Of a stretch of DNA of 64,000 nucleotides, positions 46,268-54,511 are shown one piece after another (the first letter of the stretch is position 1; each line of letters opens with the position of its first letter). This DNA is from Muribaculaceae bacterium (GTDB taxonomy: Bacteria > Bacteroidota > Bacteroidia > Bacteroidales > Muribaculaceae). The DNA is taken from positions 1-64,000 of the forward strand of contig JAGCCU010000016.1 of assembly GCA_017651515.1 (NCBI GenBank), written 5' to 3'. A program made the position numbers and the translations under genes. The notes under the pieces are model-generated. The model saw only the letters and a list, made by a program, of their open reading frames with translations. It had not been told where the DNA came from and did no database searches.

Positions 46268-46936
46268 TCAGTACTCTCGCTCACCGAAAATGGCAGTGCC
46301 TATACGCACCAACGTCGAGCCGTGTTTCACTGCTATCGGCCAGTCGTCGCTCATGCCCATACTAATCTGGTCAAAGAACCTGTCTTCGGGATAGAACTCC
46401 TCTTTTACAGCGTTGAACGTATTTTCTACGATCGAGAATTCACGGTCTATCTGAGCCTGATCATCAGTGAGTGAAGCCATAGCCATCAGCCCACGGATGC
46501 GCACACCCTCAAGACCATTCATCTCGCCCAACGTTAAGGCTGTGAGCAACTCCTCGACAGCGAAGCCAGACTTAGCCTCTTCCTGAGCCACATGGAGCTG
46601 AAGCAAAACGTCGATAACCCGCCCTATGCGCAAAGCCTCCTTATTAATCAACTGAAGCAAACGTACACTGTCAACGCTTTCAATCATTGCGGCATGTGGG
46701 ACAACCTGGCGCACCTTGTTGGTCTGAAGATGACCTATGAAATGCCAACGTATATCCGACGGCAACTGAGGTGCCTTAGATGCAAGCTCCTGGGCTCGGT
46801 TCTCGCCGAAGATGCGCTGTCCAGCATCGTAGGCCTGCATGACAACCACGGCTGGATGAAACTTTGAAACTGCCACCAGTTCAACACCTTTCGGGAGTTG
46901 TCGCTTTATGGCAAGAATATTGTCTTTTACACTCAT
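46268..46936 (-). CDS. YggS family pyridoxal-phosphate homeostasis protein
   Basis: A 222-residue alanine-racemase-fold protein that binds PLP through the Lys in LVAVSKFHP (near residue 25) and helps control vitamin B6 and amino-acid balance. Other family segments are FGENRAQELASKA, WHFIGHLQTNKVR, VDVLLQLHVAQEEAKSGF, GLMAMAS and SMGMSDDWPIAVKHGSTLVRIG. The start at 46936 (MSVKDN) follows the DUF4494 gene by 10 bp; a frame extending further upstream would run into that gene and is rejected. Confidence 0.93.
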   Translation of the reverse strand: MSVKDNILAIKRQLPKGVELVAVSKFHPAVVVMQAYDAGQRIFGENRAQELASKAPQLPSDIRWHFIGHLQTNKVRQVVPHAAMIESVDSVRLLQLINKEALRIGRVIDVLLQLHVAQEEAKSGFAVEELLTALTLGEMNGLEGVRIRGLMAMASLTDDQAQIDREFSIVENTFNAVKEEFYPEDRFFDQISMGMSDDWPIAVKHGSTLVRIGTAIFGEREY

Positions 46937-46946
46937 CTCAAAGGGG

Positions 46947-47402
46947 TTATTTCTTTGCCTTATCGGCAAGGGTTCTCGAATTGTTGGCAGCAAACACATC
47001 CATCAGCATTGTTTCGGTGATTGACGCAATCTCAAAATCGGCCAACGTACCTTTCATGCCGTCCATAAACACCGATAGAGCCTGGCTGAAGTCGCAGGCC
47101 TGTACCATCTGGAACGATGCAGTGCGCTTTTCTACAGCCGTTTTCTCATCGATAGTAATGAAATTGGTCTTTACTTTGTACCACCTGTCGCCACCTTCCT
47201 TATAGAAGATGTCGCTCAGATTTACCCTTCTCACAGCACTGACCGAGAAATCGCCTGAAATGTACGGCTGCATCTCCTCGGTAATGCGTGCCTCAGCCTC
47301 AGTAAACGACAACGCATCCACGAGGTATGCCTCAGTAACGGTTTTCTGGATACCGTCATCCATCATCTTATCGAACTTGACTTTACATTCAAACCAATTC
47401 AT
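46947..47402 (-). CDS. DUF4494 family protein
   Basis: A 151-residue cytoplasmic protein with the DUF4494 pattern MNWFECKVKFDKMMDDGIQK, SFTEAEARI and DGMKGTLADFEI. The family is found almost only in Bacteroidales and is usually next to yggS, as here (10 bp). Function unknown. A 17-bp gap follows the flavoenzyme gene, giving a three-gene operon. Confidence 0.85.
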   Translation of the reverse strand: MNWFECKVKFDKMMDDGIQKTVTEAYLVDALSFTEAEARITEEMQPYISGDFSVSAVRRVNLSDIFYKEGGDRWYKVKTNFITIDEKTAVEKRTASFQMVQACDFSQALSVFMDGMKGTLADFEIASITETMLMDVFAANNSRTLADKAKK

Positions 47403-47419
47403 AATATCCTATATTATAA

Positions 47420-48367
47420 TTAACTAATAATTTTTCTCTTCGCTTCGGCATATTCATCGCGCAGTTCGGCTATTACCTCAGCGACAGTCTGCACAGGCTT
47501 GCCCTTCATCAGACTAGCAACCTGACCAATCTCCAGTTCTCCATTGTCGAGATCCCCTTCGAAGATGCCAAGCCGCGACTTGCCAACACCAATGATTTCC
47601 AGCAACTCGTCACTCGATGCACCGGCATTCTCGGCTTGCTCAATAGCATTGAAGAAGCCACCACGCACAAGGCGTGTGGGCGATAGCTTGCGAAGCAACA
47701 ACTTCGTGTCACCTTCGTTCAGGTTCAGACACAACTGCTTAAAAGCATCGCTGGCGCTGCTCTCCTCCGTGAGAGCGAAACGCGTACCAATCTGCACGCC
47801 TTCGGCTCCAAGCACTTGCATCGCCAAAATGGCATCACCGGTAGCAATACCGCCGGCTGCTATCAATGGTAGTGAAGTTGCTTTACGCACGGCAGGTATC
47901 AAGCAAAGCGTAGTGGTTTCCTCACGTCCGTTGTGACCGCCAGCCTCAAAGCCTTCGGCAACTACAGCATCCACACCAGCCTCTTCGCACTTGCGGGCAA
48001 ACGTACTCGATGCTACCACGTGAGCCACTTTTATGCCACGTTCATGTAGCCACGAAGTCCATTTCTTGGGACTGCTGGCACTGGTGAATACCACTGGCAC
48101 ATGTTCCTCGGCTATTACCTCCATAATCTGGGCTGAATCGGGTTTCATCAACGGGACGTTCACCCCAAACGGTTTATTTGTGGCTTGTCGACATTTGACA
48201 ATATGTTCACGTAACACTTCGGGTGTCATTGATCCTGCGCCCAGCAGGCCTAATCCGCCGGCATTGCTCACGGCAGCCGCCAAACGCCAACCACTGCACC
48301 AGACCATTCCACCTGCTATCACTGGTATTTCAATACCGAACAGTTCGGTTATTCTTCCTGTCATCAT
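47420..48367 (-). CDS. NMO/FabK-type flavin-dependent oxidoreductase
   Basis: A 315-residue FMN TIM-barrel enzyme of the nitronate monooxygenase / enoyl-ACP reductase II group. Visible: PVIAGGMVWCSGWRLAAAVS, GLGLLGAG, PFGVNVPL, VAEGFEAGGHNG with the catalytic His, LIAAGGIATG and GVQIGTRFALTEES. It may reduce enoyl-ACP in lipid synthesis or oxidise nitronates; the sequence alone does not decide. First gene of an operon with DUF4494 and YggS. Confidence 0.85.
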   Translation of the reverse strand: MMTGRITELFGIEIPVIAGGMVWCSGWRLAAAVSNAGGLGLLGAGSMTPEVLREHIVKCRQATNKPFGVNVPLMKPDSAQIMEVIAEEHVPVVFTSASSPKKWTSWLHERGIKVAHVVASSTFARKCEEAGVDAVVAEGFEAGGHNGREETTTLCLIPAVRKATSLPLIAAGGIATGDAILAMQVLGAEGVQIGTRFALTEESSASDAFKQLCLNLNEGDTKLLLRKLSPTRLVRGGFFNAIEQAENAGASSDELLEIIGVGKSRLGIFEGDLDNGELEIGQVASLMKGKPVQTVAEVIAELRDEYAEAKRKIIS

Positions 48368-48490
48368 TCTCTTAAAGTATTTTTTGCGAAGTTACTGCAA
48401 AAAGACCAAACCGCCATATTTAGCACTCATAAAAAAACAAAAATAACCCATCTCACTTTCTGTACACCTAGTAGCAACTTGTTGTTACAT

Positions 48491-48528
48491 AAAAAATCAC
48501 ACCCCTGGATTTCATTTCCAGAGGTGTG
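48491..48528 (-). terminator. Terminator of the dockerin protein gene
   Basis: CACACCCCTGGA (48497-48508) pairs with TCCAGAGGTGTG (48516-48527), one mismatch. A T-run follows on the minus strand. Confidence 0.8.
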
Positions 48529-48593
48529 TCAATTATCTACTTGTAATAAATCTAATTGCTTATTTGATTGTTTAATCGTTTACTTGTACTCCT

Positions 48594-49736
48594 CTAATCA
48601 ATCTTCAAGATGATATTGATCAATGCATTAACATCCTCAACGTCAATCATGCCGTTGTCATCCATGTCTCCATTTCCTGGATAGTCGGATTGTGTCTTGA
48701 CCTTAAGAATAATGTTTATTGCTGCATTTACGTCCTCTACATCGACGAGGCCACTGTTATCAAAATCACCCAATATTTCAACAGGATTGTGGCCAAAGCT
48801 GAAGTAGAAACGTCCAACCTCCTCGTTCTTGCCGAAGAAATAGTACTTGCCATTTTTAGAATTGATGAGCTGATACATAATCTCAAGCACATAGTCGTTA
48901 CCTGGTGAGCACGTATTCAACAAATCTATCACGAGGTTCGACGCATAGAAATACTTCTTATGCTTGTCGCCATCCTCATCCATCTGGTACTGGTAATCCA
49001 CGCGGTTCCAACCATTTAGTACTTCGCCATCAGGGTCGCATAGACGCCATTGCAGAGATACATCTTCCAGCTCCACTCCACTCTCTCGCAGACAACGCAC
49101 CCAGTATTCATCAAGAATTAACGAACTAATGTTCCCCAAATGCCCATCTGGTGTCTTAGTCCCATCGCCATTTAGGACAAAATTCACCATTCTGGCATCC
49201 ACATACATGGTCAGACCTGCAGTCTCTTGATCGTAGAAACTAACCTCCGACTGTTCCTTGCCAGGCATAAAACACACTTTGTAGTTCTCGCCGCCATTGT
49301 TATAGTAGAACTTATTGCCTGAGCCGTCAATACCCTCAAAATAAACCTCAAGGATATAACTGGTGCCCTGATTCAAGTCCTTAAGCAGATTAATATCTAG
49401 TCCACTCACGCCCCACTCATCAGAGCCAATGTTTTGACCATCAACCTCATGCCATACTTCAGGCTCGGTATCAACGGGATAAATCGATGCGCAGATCTTC
49501 ACGCCCTGCACAGTACCGGTAGTCAAAGCGCGGAAGCCGTCAACCTTGAAAACAGACTCGGCGTTGGTGCCACCTTCAGACAAATCCACCAGCGGCATTC
49601 CCGATTCAGGAAGTTCCTGACTTTGCAGACCGCCTTCATCAATAATTTGAAGGCTCACTTGCGTGAAAGCAGCATTTACACCAAAACTGCAGCACATTAC
49701 AATGCTCAACAAAAGTAAGATTTTTTTCATAGTCAA
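48594..49736 (-). CDS. Secreted protein with C-terminal dockerin pair
   Basis: A 380-residue exported protein. Signal peptide (about 1-23) is followed by a beta-rich region of about 290 residues rich in Asp, Tyr and Trp, with two similar halves (NLLKDLNQGTSYILEVYFEG versus NTCSPGNDYVLEIMYQL). An EF-hand dockerin-like pair ends it (GDFDNSGLVDVEDVN; GDMDDNGMIDVEDVN). No enzyme family is recognised. It has its own strong promoter and terminator. An in-frame ATG two codons in is an alternative start. Confidence 0.7.
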   Translation of the reverse strand: MTMKKILLLLSIVMCCSFGVNAAFTQVSLQIIDEGGLQSQELPESGMPLVDLSEGGTNAESVFKVDGFRALTTGTVQGVKICASIYPVDTEPEVWHEVDGQNIGSDEWGVSGLDINLLKDLNQGTSYILEVYFEGIDGSGNKFYYNNGGENYKVCFMPGKEQSEVSFYDQETAGLTMYVDARMVNFVLNGDGTKTPDGHLGNISSLILDEYWVRCLRESGVELEDVSLQWRLCDPDGEVLNGWNRVDYQYQMDEDGDKHKKYFYASNLVIDLLNTCSPGNDYVLEIMYQLINSKNGKYYFFGKNEEVGRFYFSFGHNPVEILGDFDNSGLVDVEDVNAAINIILKVKTQSDYPGNGDMDDNGMIDVEDVNALINIILKID

Positions 49737-49770
49737 TGTATTTAATTAGTTAAGCTTATATTTTCACTGG

Positions 49771-49802
49771 CAAATATAAATCTTATTTCCCCACATAACA
49801 AA
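49771..49802 (-). promoter_or_regulatory. Promoter of the dockerin protein gene
   Basis: Minus strand: TTTG (49799-49802), 20-nt spacer, TATATTTG (49771-49778). Confidence 0.65.
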
Positions 49803-49866
49803 CATATTTGCAGCTATTTTCAAAAAACTATTACTATTGGCAGTATTCTCACTATCAGCCACTAAC

Positions 49867-50847
49867 CTATTTTGCTCCTATCGCTCTCATCAGCTCGGCA
49901 GTGCTACTGTGACTGTGGCCGTTCAGGTTATAAAGGTATTGGTTCACATCAGTTGGCCCGATGAGGCGGGCATTGTCAAAGCGTTCGGGATGGGTGATGC
50001 GTGTGAATACCACGCGCTGGATGGCAGTTGGATCGCACGTTGCTACGCTATAACCCATATATTCGGGGATGTCTCCAGGTCCATTGCTGCTCCAGTATGC
50101 CACGCGACCATCGGAGGTCATTCCCAGGAAAATCACGCTGTGTCCGGCCTCTTGCAGATGTCCCTTGATGCCGTCGTCGCCAATTATCGCACCGCCGTCA
50201 TGGCCGCGGCTCTCATTACGATTCCAGAATATCTTCATCAGGTCACCGCGCACAGCCTTACACCATATAGGGTGGCCGCGCCACTCATCGTCGGTGAGAT
50301 AACGCTCATCTAGAGTTTCCTTCACGCTGTCGTTCTTAGCACCGCGAAATGCCGTGAAGCTGTAGCCGGCATCCAGTTCATGCACGAGAACCGCCAGTCC
50401 CGGACCGTTGGCATTTGCTCGACCCCAGAACCCCACCCCATCGTCCTGTCCGATGCCATCGGGATTCAATTCATCCTTAATACCAAGATACGGCTTCATA
50501 TTTCGCCAGGCTTCAGTAGAAATCACTCCACTTTTATTCCACATCAACAATGCCTTTACAAGTAAGGCATAGATGGCACTGGAGCAAAACGATGGCTGGG
50601 CCTGATGCGGGTTAAACTGCGGATATTTGTCATTTCCAGACATACAAAACGCCTCGTGCAGACCGCGCCACGTAGTTTTAGAGAACACCTCGTTGGGCCT
50701 GCTGCCTGTGTAATATCCTCCGCGCAGTGGAAACGAGTCGATAGCAGCGATTACAGTACGCTGCCAGTCCCAGTTTACGCCATCATTAGCAATACAATGA
50801 ATCAAAGGAAATAGTGCACAGCACAATAAAAAAAGTTTCTGTTTCAT
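49867..50847 (-). CDS. Secreted protein, possible cysteine hydrolase
   Basis: A 326-residue exported protein (signal about 1-20) of a family I cannot name. A Cys in QPSFCSSAIYALL (near residue 87) precedes a His in EAGHSVIFLG (near residue 238) and a conserved-looking VAYWSSNG strand. This order matches papain/NlpC-P60-like amidases, but the assignment is inference. Many Trp and Gly residues and GHDGGAI suggest a compact enzyme. It begins 12 bp after the DUF3667 reading frame, at the end of the long minus-strand run. Confidence 0.6.
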   Translation of the reverse strand: MKQKLFLLCCALFPLIHCIANDGVNWDWQRTVIAAIDSFPLRGGYYTGSRPNEVFSKTTWRGLHEAFCMSGNDKYPQFNPHQAQPSFCSSAIYALLVKALLMWNKSGVISTEAWRNMKPYLGIKDELNPDGIGQDDGVGFWGRANANGPGLAVLVHELDAGYSFTAFRGAKNDSVKETLDERYLTDDEWRGHPIWCKAVRGDLMKIFWNRNESRGHDGGAIIGDDGIKGHLQEAGHSVIFLGMTSDGRVAYWSSNGPGDIPEYMGYSVATCDPTAIQRVVFTRITHPERFDNARLIGPTDVNQYLYNLNGHSHSSTAELMRAIGAK

Positions 50848-50859
50848 TTCAGGTGGGTT

Positions 50860-51108
50860 CTACGAGGCTCTTTTTTTCTCAGTCCGACGATTGATCCAAT
50901 AGGTCACTGCAAGAATGACAAGTATTGTAATAAAAAACAATATTCCTGCTATCGCATAGGCAGTCTGACGTTTCGTATTATCAAGCTTCGATGGATATAC
51001 ACAAAGCAGCACTATGCATAAAACAAGTAGCACTAATCCAATACAGACAATCAGCCTCCACAAAGTTCCCCACCAGTCGTAACCGAATAAATACTTATAT
51101 ACAACTAA
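50860..51108 (-). pseudogene. DUF3667 gene, C-terminal part after a frameshift
   Basis: This frame continues the DUF3667 protein in a different phase: 82 residues LVVYKYLFGYDWWGTLW... with two transmembrane helices and a basic end (RRTEKKRAS). The zero frame stops at TAG within the run of seven A (51107-51113, T on the coding strand). An extra T, or a -1 ribosomal slip there, would join IPIFF to LVVYKYLFG and restore a protein of about 303 residues. Confidence 0.6.
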
Positions 51109-51767
51109 AAAAAGATCGGTATGCTTAATGCTATCCAGAAAATCAACGGAACCCAGTAAAAAATGTCGGTAATAATAGTCACAGCGATAATGATGGTGGA
51201 CAAGAACACCTGAATGAAAAAGCCTTCGGGCAATGAGTGCCTCGTGTGACGTGGGGAATGACGGAATACAAACCATGTTGGCAGCATAATTACGATGGAA
51301 ACAATCATCATACCCCAACTGGGATTAGCTGAAAACCAATCAACAGCGACATCTATTAAATCATGAACCTCTTTGCCAGATTCATAGTCAGGTTCAAAAT
51401 TTAAGATTTTTTCCAACACCAGCATAATGACTGTCATGATAAACAGCATCTTAACAGGTGGAAATGACACTTGACGACGTCCGCTGATGTATTCACTGAT
51501 CAGTTGGCCGGGGCGTAAAAACAATTGCATCAGGGTGCAAGGAAGCGAGCGCGAGTCCATGCCCCAAAACAACATAATGCCTTGTCGCACCGTCTGCCAC
51601 GACACTTTTCCCACGCCGGCCTTTTGCCCGCAACGAGGGCAGTAATTGTCACTAAATTCTGTTCCACAATTCGCACAATGCTGCACGGTGTCAACGTTGT
51701 AATTTTCATAGTGGAATGGATTGCGTCGCCATTCACGGAATCGTTTATATTGTTCTTTAAGTGTCAT
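51105..51767 (-). CDS. DUF3667 membrane protein, N-terminal part (frameshifted)
   Basis: The first 220 residues of a DUF3667 protein. A zinc-ribbon (CANCGTEFSDNYCPRCGQ, about 31-48) is followed by a conserved RPGQLISEYISGRR segment and membrane helices (about 108-125, 153-170, 188-215). It ends prematurely at IPIFF in a T7 tract; the missing C-terminal helices lie in the next frame (50860-51108). It belongs to the run with the HMA and TonB genes. Function of the family is unknown. Confidence 0.75.
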   Translation of the reverse strand: MTLKEQYKRFREWRRNPFHYENYNVDTVQHCANCGTEFSDNYCPRCGQKAGVGKVSWQTVRQGIMLFWGMDSRSLPCTLMQLFLRPGQLISEYISGRRQVSFPPVKMLFIMTVIMLVLEKILNFEPDYESGKEVHDLIDVAVDWFSANPSWGMMIVSIVIMLPTWFVFRHSPRHTRHSLPEGFFIQVFLSTIIIAVTIITDIFYWVPLIFWIALSIPIFF

Positions 51768-51820
51768 ATTCTACATTTCCGTTCAATCTACAATACTCTC
51801 AACAGGGCAAAGTCACAAAC

Positions 51821-51867
51821 ATCTCAGAGTTCTCTCAGGTCTCAAAGTTCTCCGAGGTCTCTGAGAT
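51821..51867. repeat. 18-bp tandem repeat with inverted ends
   Basis: AGAGTTCTCTCAGGTCTC (51826-51843) is followed by AAAGTTCTCCGAGGTCTC (51844-51861). ATCTCAGAG (51821-51829) and CTCTGAGAT (51859-51867) form a 9-bp inverted repeat around it. It lies between the HMA and DUF3667 genes and just beyond the HMA stop. Confidence 0.6.
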
Positions 51868-52254
51868 TCACTCTGTTTTGGGTTGGCAGCAGGCTTTGAC
51901 AGTGTCGGTGGGAGCACAGCACTCTTGTTTGGATGAAACTGGACAACACGTTGGAGAAGCCGTGATTGGTTCTGCGTTGACATTGAGCGATTTCAATCCT
52001 TTGATAATTTTGTCATCGTTGTTTTTCTGTGAATCATAGGTCACGGTGACTGTCTTTTCTTCCACATTCACTACTACATCTTTAATGCCCTTGCCAAGCG
52101 CTGGAACGTTGTCCATAATTTTTATGGAGCAGTTTTCACAATGTATATCGGCAGCAAAGACCGTCGTTTTTACATTTTCGGCTTTCTTGTCTTTGGCTGT
52201 CCCAAGTGCCAGGCCCAGAGTCAATATAAGGGCAAATAATACGAGTTTCTTCAT
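51868..52254 (-). CDS. Exported heavy-metal-associated (HMA) domain protein
   Basis: A 128-residue protein: signal peptide (about 1-20), HMA ferredoxin-like domain (about 30-97) with the metal site HCENC (Cys39, Cys42), and a short Cys-rich tail with three CC pairs (PTCCPVSSKQECCAP ... KACCQPKTE). It probably binds Cu+ or Zn2+ in the periplasm. It lies 37 bp after the TonB receptor gene on the same strand, which suggests a joint metal-handling role. Confidence 0.85.
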   Translation of the reverse strand: MKKLVLFALILTLGLALGTAKDKKAENVKTTVFAADIHCENCSIKIMDNVPALGKGIKDVVVNVEEKTVTVTYDSQKNNDDKIIKGLKSLNVNAEPITASPTCCPVSSKQECCAPTDTVKACCQPKTE

Positions 52255-52291
52255 TTTTGTGAGTTTTTATTGTTCTAATTTAAATTCTTGA

Positions 52292-54511
52292 CTAATAAAG
52301 ATTCCATCGGAAACCGACATAGAATTTTCGTCCCATGAGCGGTCCCCACACGTTCATTGAATTGAATTGGCGTGTAAACGGCTCATCCGCTCCGATGATG
52401 GGATTGAGTTGGCGATAGTCGGTGATGTTCTCACAACCGGCATACACCTCGGCCCTGCCAATCTTGTGGGTCACCTGCGCGAAAAGCAGACAGTAGGTCG
52501 GAGAGTTATAACTGCCCTCAAGATTGATTTTGCCGCCTGGCACACGCGCCGGGCCATTGAGTTGCCCCGTAATGTCGAACACCCAAATGCGGAATCGCGT
52601 GGCATATTGCAAGTTTATAAGACCTTTGAAGCGACTCATTAGTGGCCGCGATACGGTCCGATGGCCATTGCCCAAATAAAGCGGATTTCCTCCTGTATTG
52701 TGCGATTCAACGACAGGAACAGCCAAGCGGCTGTGAGTATAACGAAATGTGGCTAGGAGTTCCAGCCTTTCGACAGGAGTCCAGTTGAAGTCCAGTTGCC
52801 ACGTACTGGTACGGTTACACTCCTTGGAGTTGCAGAGCAGGATGGTATTTCCCCACGGCTCTTGTGTGGCCACAAGCGAACGAAAGAAATGGGTGTGGAA
52901 AAAGTCCAGACTCAACGAGGCGTTATTGTCGCGCCCCAACTTGAACGTTTGTGTCAGACTACCGCCCACAGTCAGGGCTTTTTCCATATCACGATAACCA
53001 TCTTCGGCTTTAATCTCATATCCCGTGGCGAGTATACCCAGATTCTCGATAACTGAGCGAGGCGTGCGATAGCCCATACCTGCCGACGCTCGCAAAACCG
53101 TCTTGGGCGCTATGTCCCATTTTATGTGTGCTCGCGGTGTGAACAAAAGTTTGTCGCACCAGTCGTTGTAGTCACCCCGAACGCCGGCCACAAGCGTCAG
53201 CTTGTCGCCGAACGTGTGTGTCCATTCGCCATACAGCCCCACCTCTCGCTCATCCATGTCCTCGTCAAGCGCGTTGCAGTGCCAGAACATGCCTTTTTCA
53301 TTGTGGCTGAAAAAATTGACCAATTCGCCACGCACGGCATTTATGCGCCCCTGCAACCCGACCGCCAAAGTGGATTGCGGCGCAAAATAGTGATCAAACC
53401 GCACACTGAGCGACACTCCGTTCTCACGCACGTTGTAGTCGTTGTAACCAAAGTAGGAACGAGTCCTGAAATGGTCATAGTCGGCTATCATGGCAATGTT
53501 GTCTTGCCATTCGCCCCCCTCGCCGTCGCTCACAACGTGAGGCAACGGTACGGCCAACTTCAGGTAGGCGCTTGCGGCTCTATTATCGATGTGCGAACCG
53601 TAGAGCATGGGCATCGATGAATGTGTTTCATCTGAAATCGCCTCAGGGTCATGGAGCAATGCCCGCGACTGGTCGAACTCTTCTTTTCCCGATGGGTGAC
53701 TGAAGTGCATCTGACCGCCGAGCCGTTCCTCCAGAGTGAAGCGGCCGCCCCAGCGTAACTGAAGACCGCTGGATGCCAACCAGAACCATCGGTTTGCCAC
53801 ATCCAGCTGCCGGGTGCGTGGTTGGTCGCGGAAACCGTCCTTATTACGGTCCATCGCACCCATCTCTCTCCAGTCGGTGTCAATCGAGCCATGAGCCATA
53901 AAAACAGTAGAAAGACTCTTGTCTTCATTCAATGCTATCGCCGACGTGAGGTTCACCTCGGGACGGAGCATGTCGTCAAAATAGAGATTCAAGTGCAATT
54001 TTTCATTATCAGTGGGCTTGCGAAACTCAAGATTGATTTGCCCTGTGATAGCTTCGTGCCCCGTAGTGACACTGGATATACCCTTTGATACTTGTATAGA
54101 CTGCAGCCAGTCGCCCGAAATGTGGCTCAGTGCGTAAGGGGCACTCAACCCGCGCATCGTGGGGCGACTTTCGTCAAGGAACTGGGTATAGATGCCGGCG
54201 AGGCCAAGCAGACGAATTTGACGAGTGCCGCTCACCGCATCACTGTAGCCCACGCTCACCGCCGCCGAATTTTCGAACGACTCGGCAAGTGTGCAGCATG
54301 CCATCTTCTTCAGCCCTACCCTGGTGATCATTTCGTGCTTGGCAATGCCTGCACTGCTGAGATAATTGCCACGAACGGCCCCCTCGACGACGACTTCACC
54401 CAATGTGGCATTAAGCGTAGTGTCGCCTTGAGTAACGACATCTTGCGCCTGAACTGGCAGAACCGTCATCGCCACCGATATTAATAACAATATCCTAAAG
54501 ACTATTGGCAT
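52292..54511 (-). CDS. TonB-dependent outer-membrane receptor, probably metal related
   Basis: A 739-residue receptor: signal (about 1-22), plug domain (about 35-160) with a CC pair (KKMACCTLAESFE), VSVGYSDAVSGTRQIRLLGL and QVSKGISSVTTGHEAITGQIN, and a 22-stranded barrel ending in an aromatic residue (VGFRWNLY). It lacks the CarboxypepD_reg domain and any SusD partner, so it is not a glycan PUL receptor. Being next to the HMA protein suggests copper or zinc transport. Confidence 0.87.
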   Translation of the reverse strand: MPIVFRILLLISVAMTVLPVQAQDVVTQGDTTLNATLGEVVVEGAVRGNYLSSAGIAKHEMITRVGLKKMACCTLAESFENSAAVSVGYSDAVSGTRQIRLLGLAGIYTQFLDESRPTMRGLSAPYALSHISGDWLQSIQVSKGISSVTTGHEAITGQINLEFRKPTDNEKLHLNLYFDDMLRPEVNLTSAIALNEDKSLSTVFMAHGSIDTDWREMGAMDRNKDGFRDQPRTRQLDVANRWFWLASSGLQLRWGGRFTLEERLGGQMHFSHPSGKEEFDQSRALLHDPEAISDETHSSMPMLYGSHIDNRAASAYLKLAVPLPHVVSDGEGGEWQDNIAMIADYDHFRTRSYFGYNDYNVRENGVSLSVRFDHYFAPQSTLAVGLQGRINAVRGELVNFFSHNEKGMFWHCNALDEDMDEREVGLYGEWTHTFGDKLTLVAGVRGDYNDWCDKLLFTPRAHIKWDIAPKTVLRASAGMGYRTPRSVIENLGILATGYEIKAEDGYRDMEKALTVGGSLTQTFKLGRDNNASLSLDFFHTHFFRSLVATQEPWGNTILLCNSKECNRTSTWQLDFNWTPVERLELLATFRYTHSRLAVPVVESHNTGGNPLYLGNGHRTVSRPLMSRFKGLINLQYATRFRIWVFDITGQLNGPARVPGGKINLEGSYNSPTYCLLFAQVTHKIGRAEVYAGCENITDYRQLNPIIGADEPFTRQFNSMNVWGPLMGRKFYVGFRWNLY

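Noticed and set aside
46937-46999. Upstream extension of the YggS gene
   Set aside because: It would overlap the DUF4494 coding region; the family start at MSVKDN fits better.
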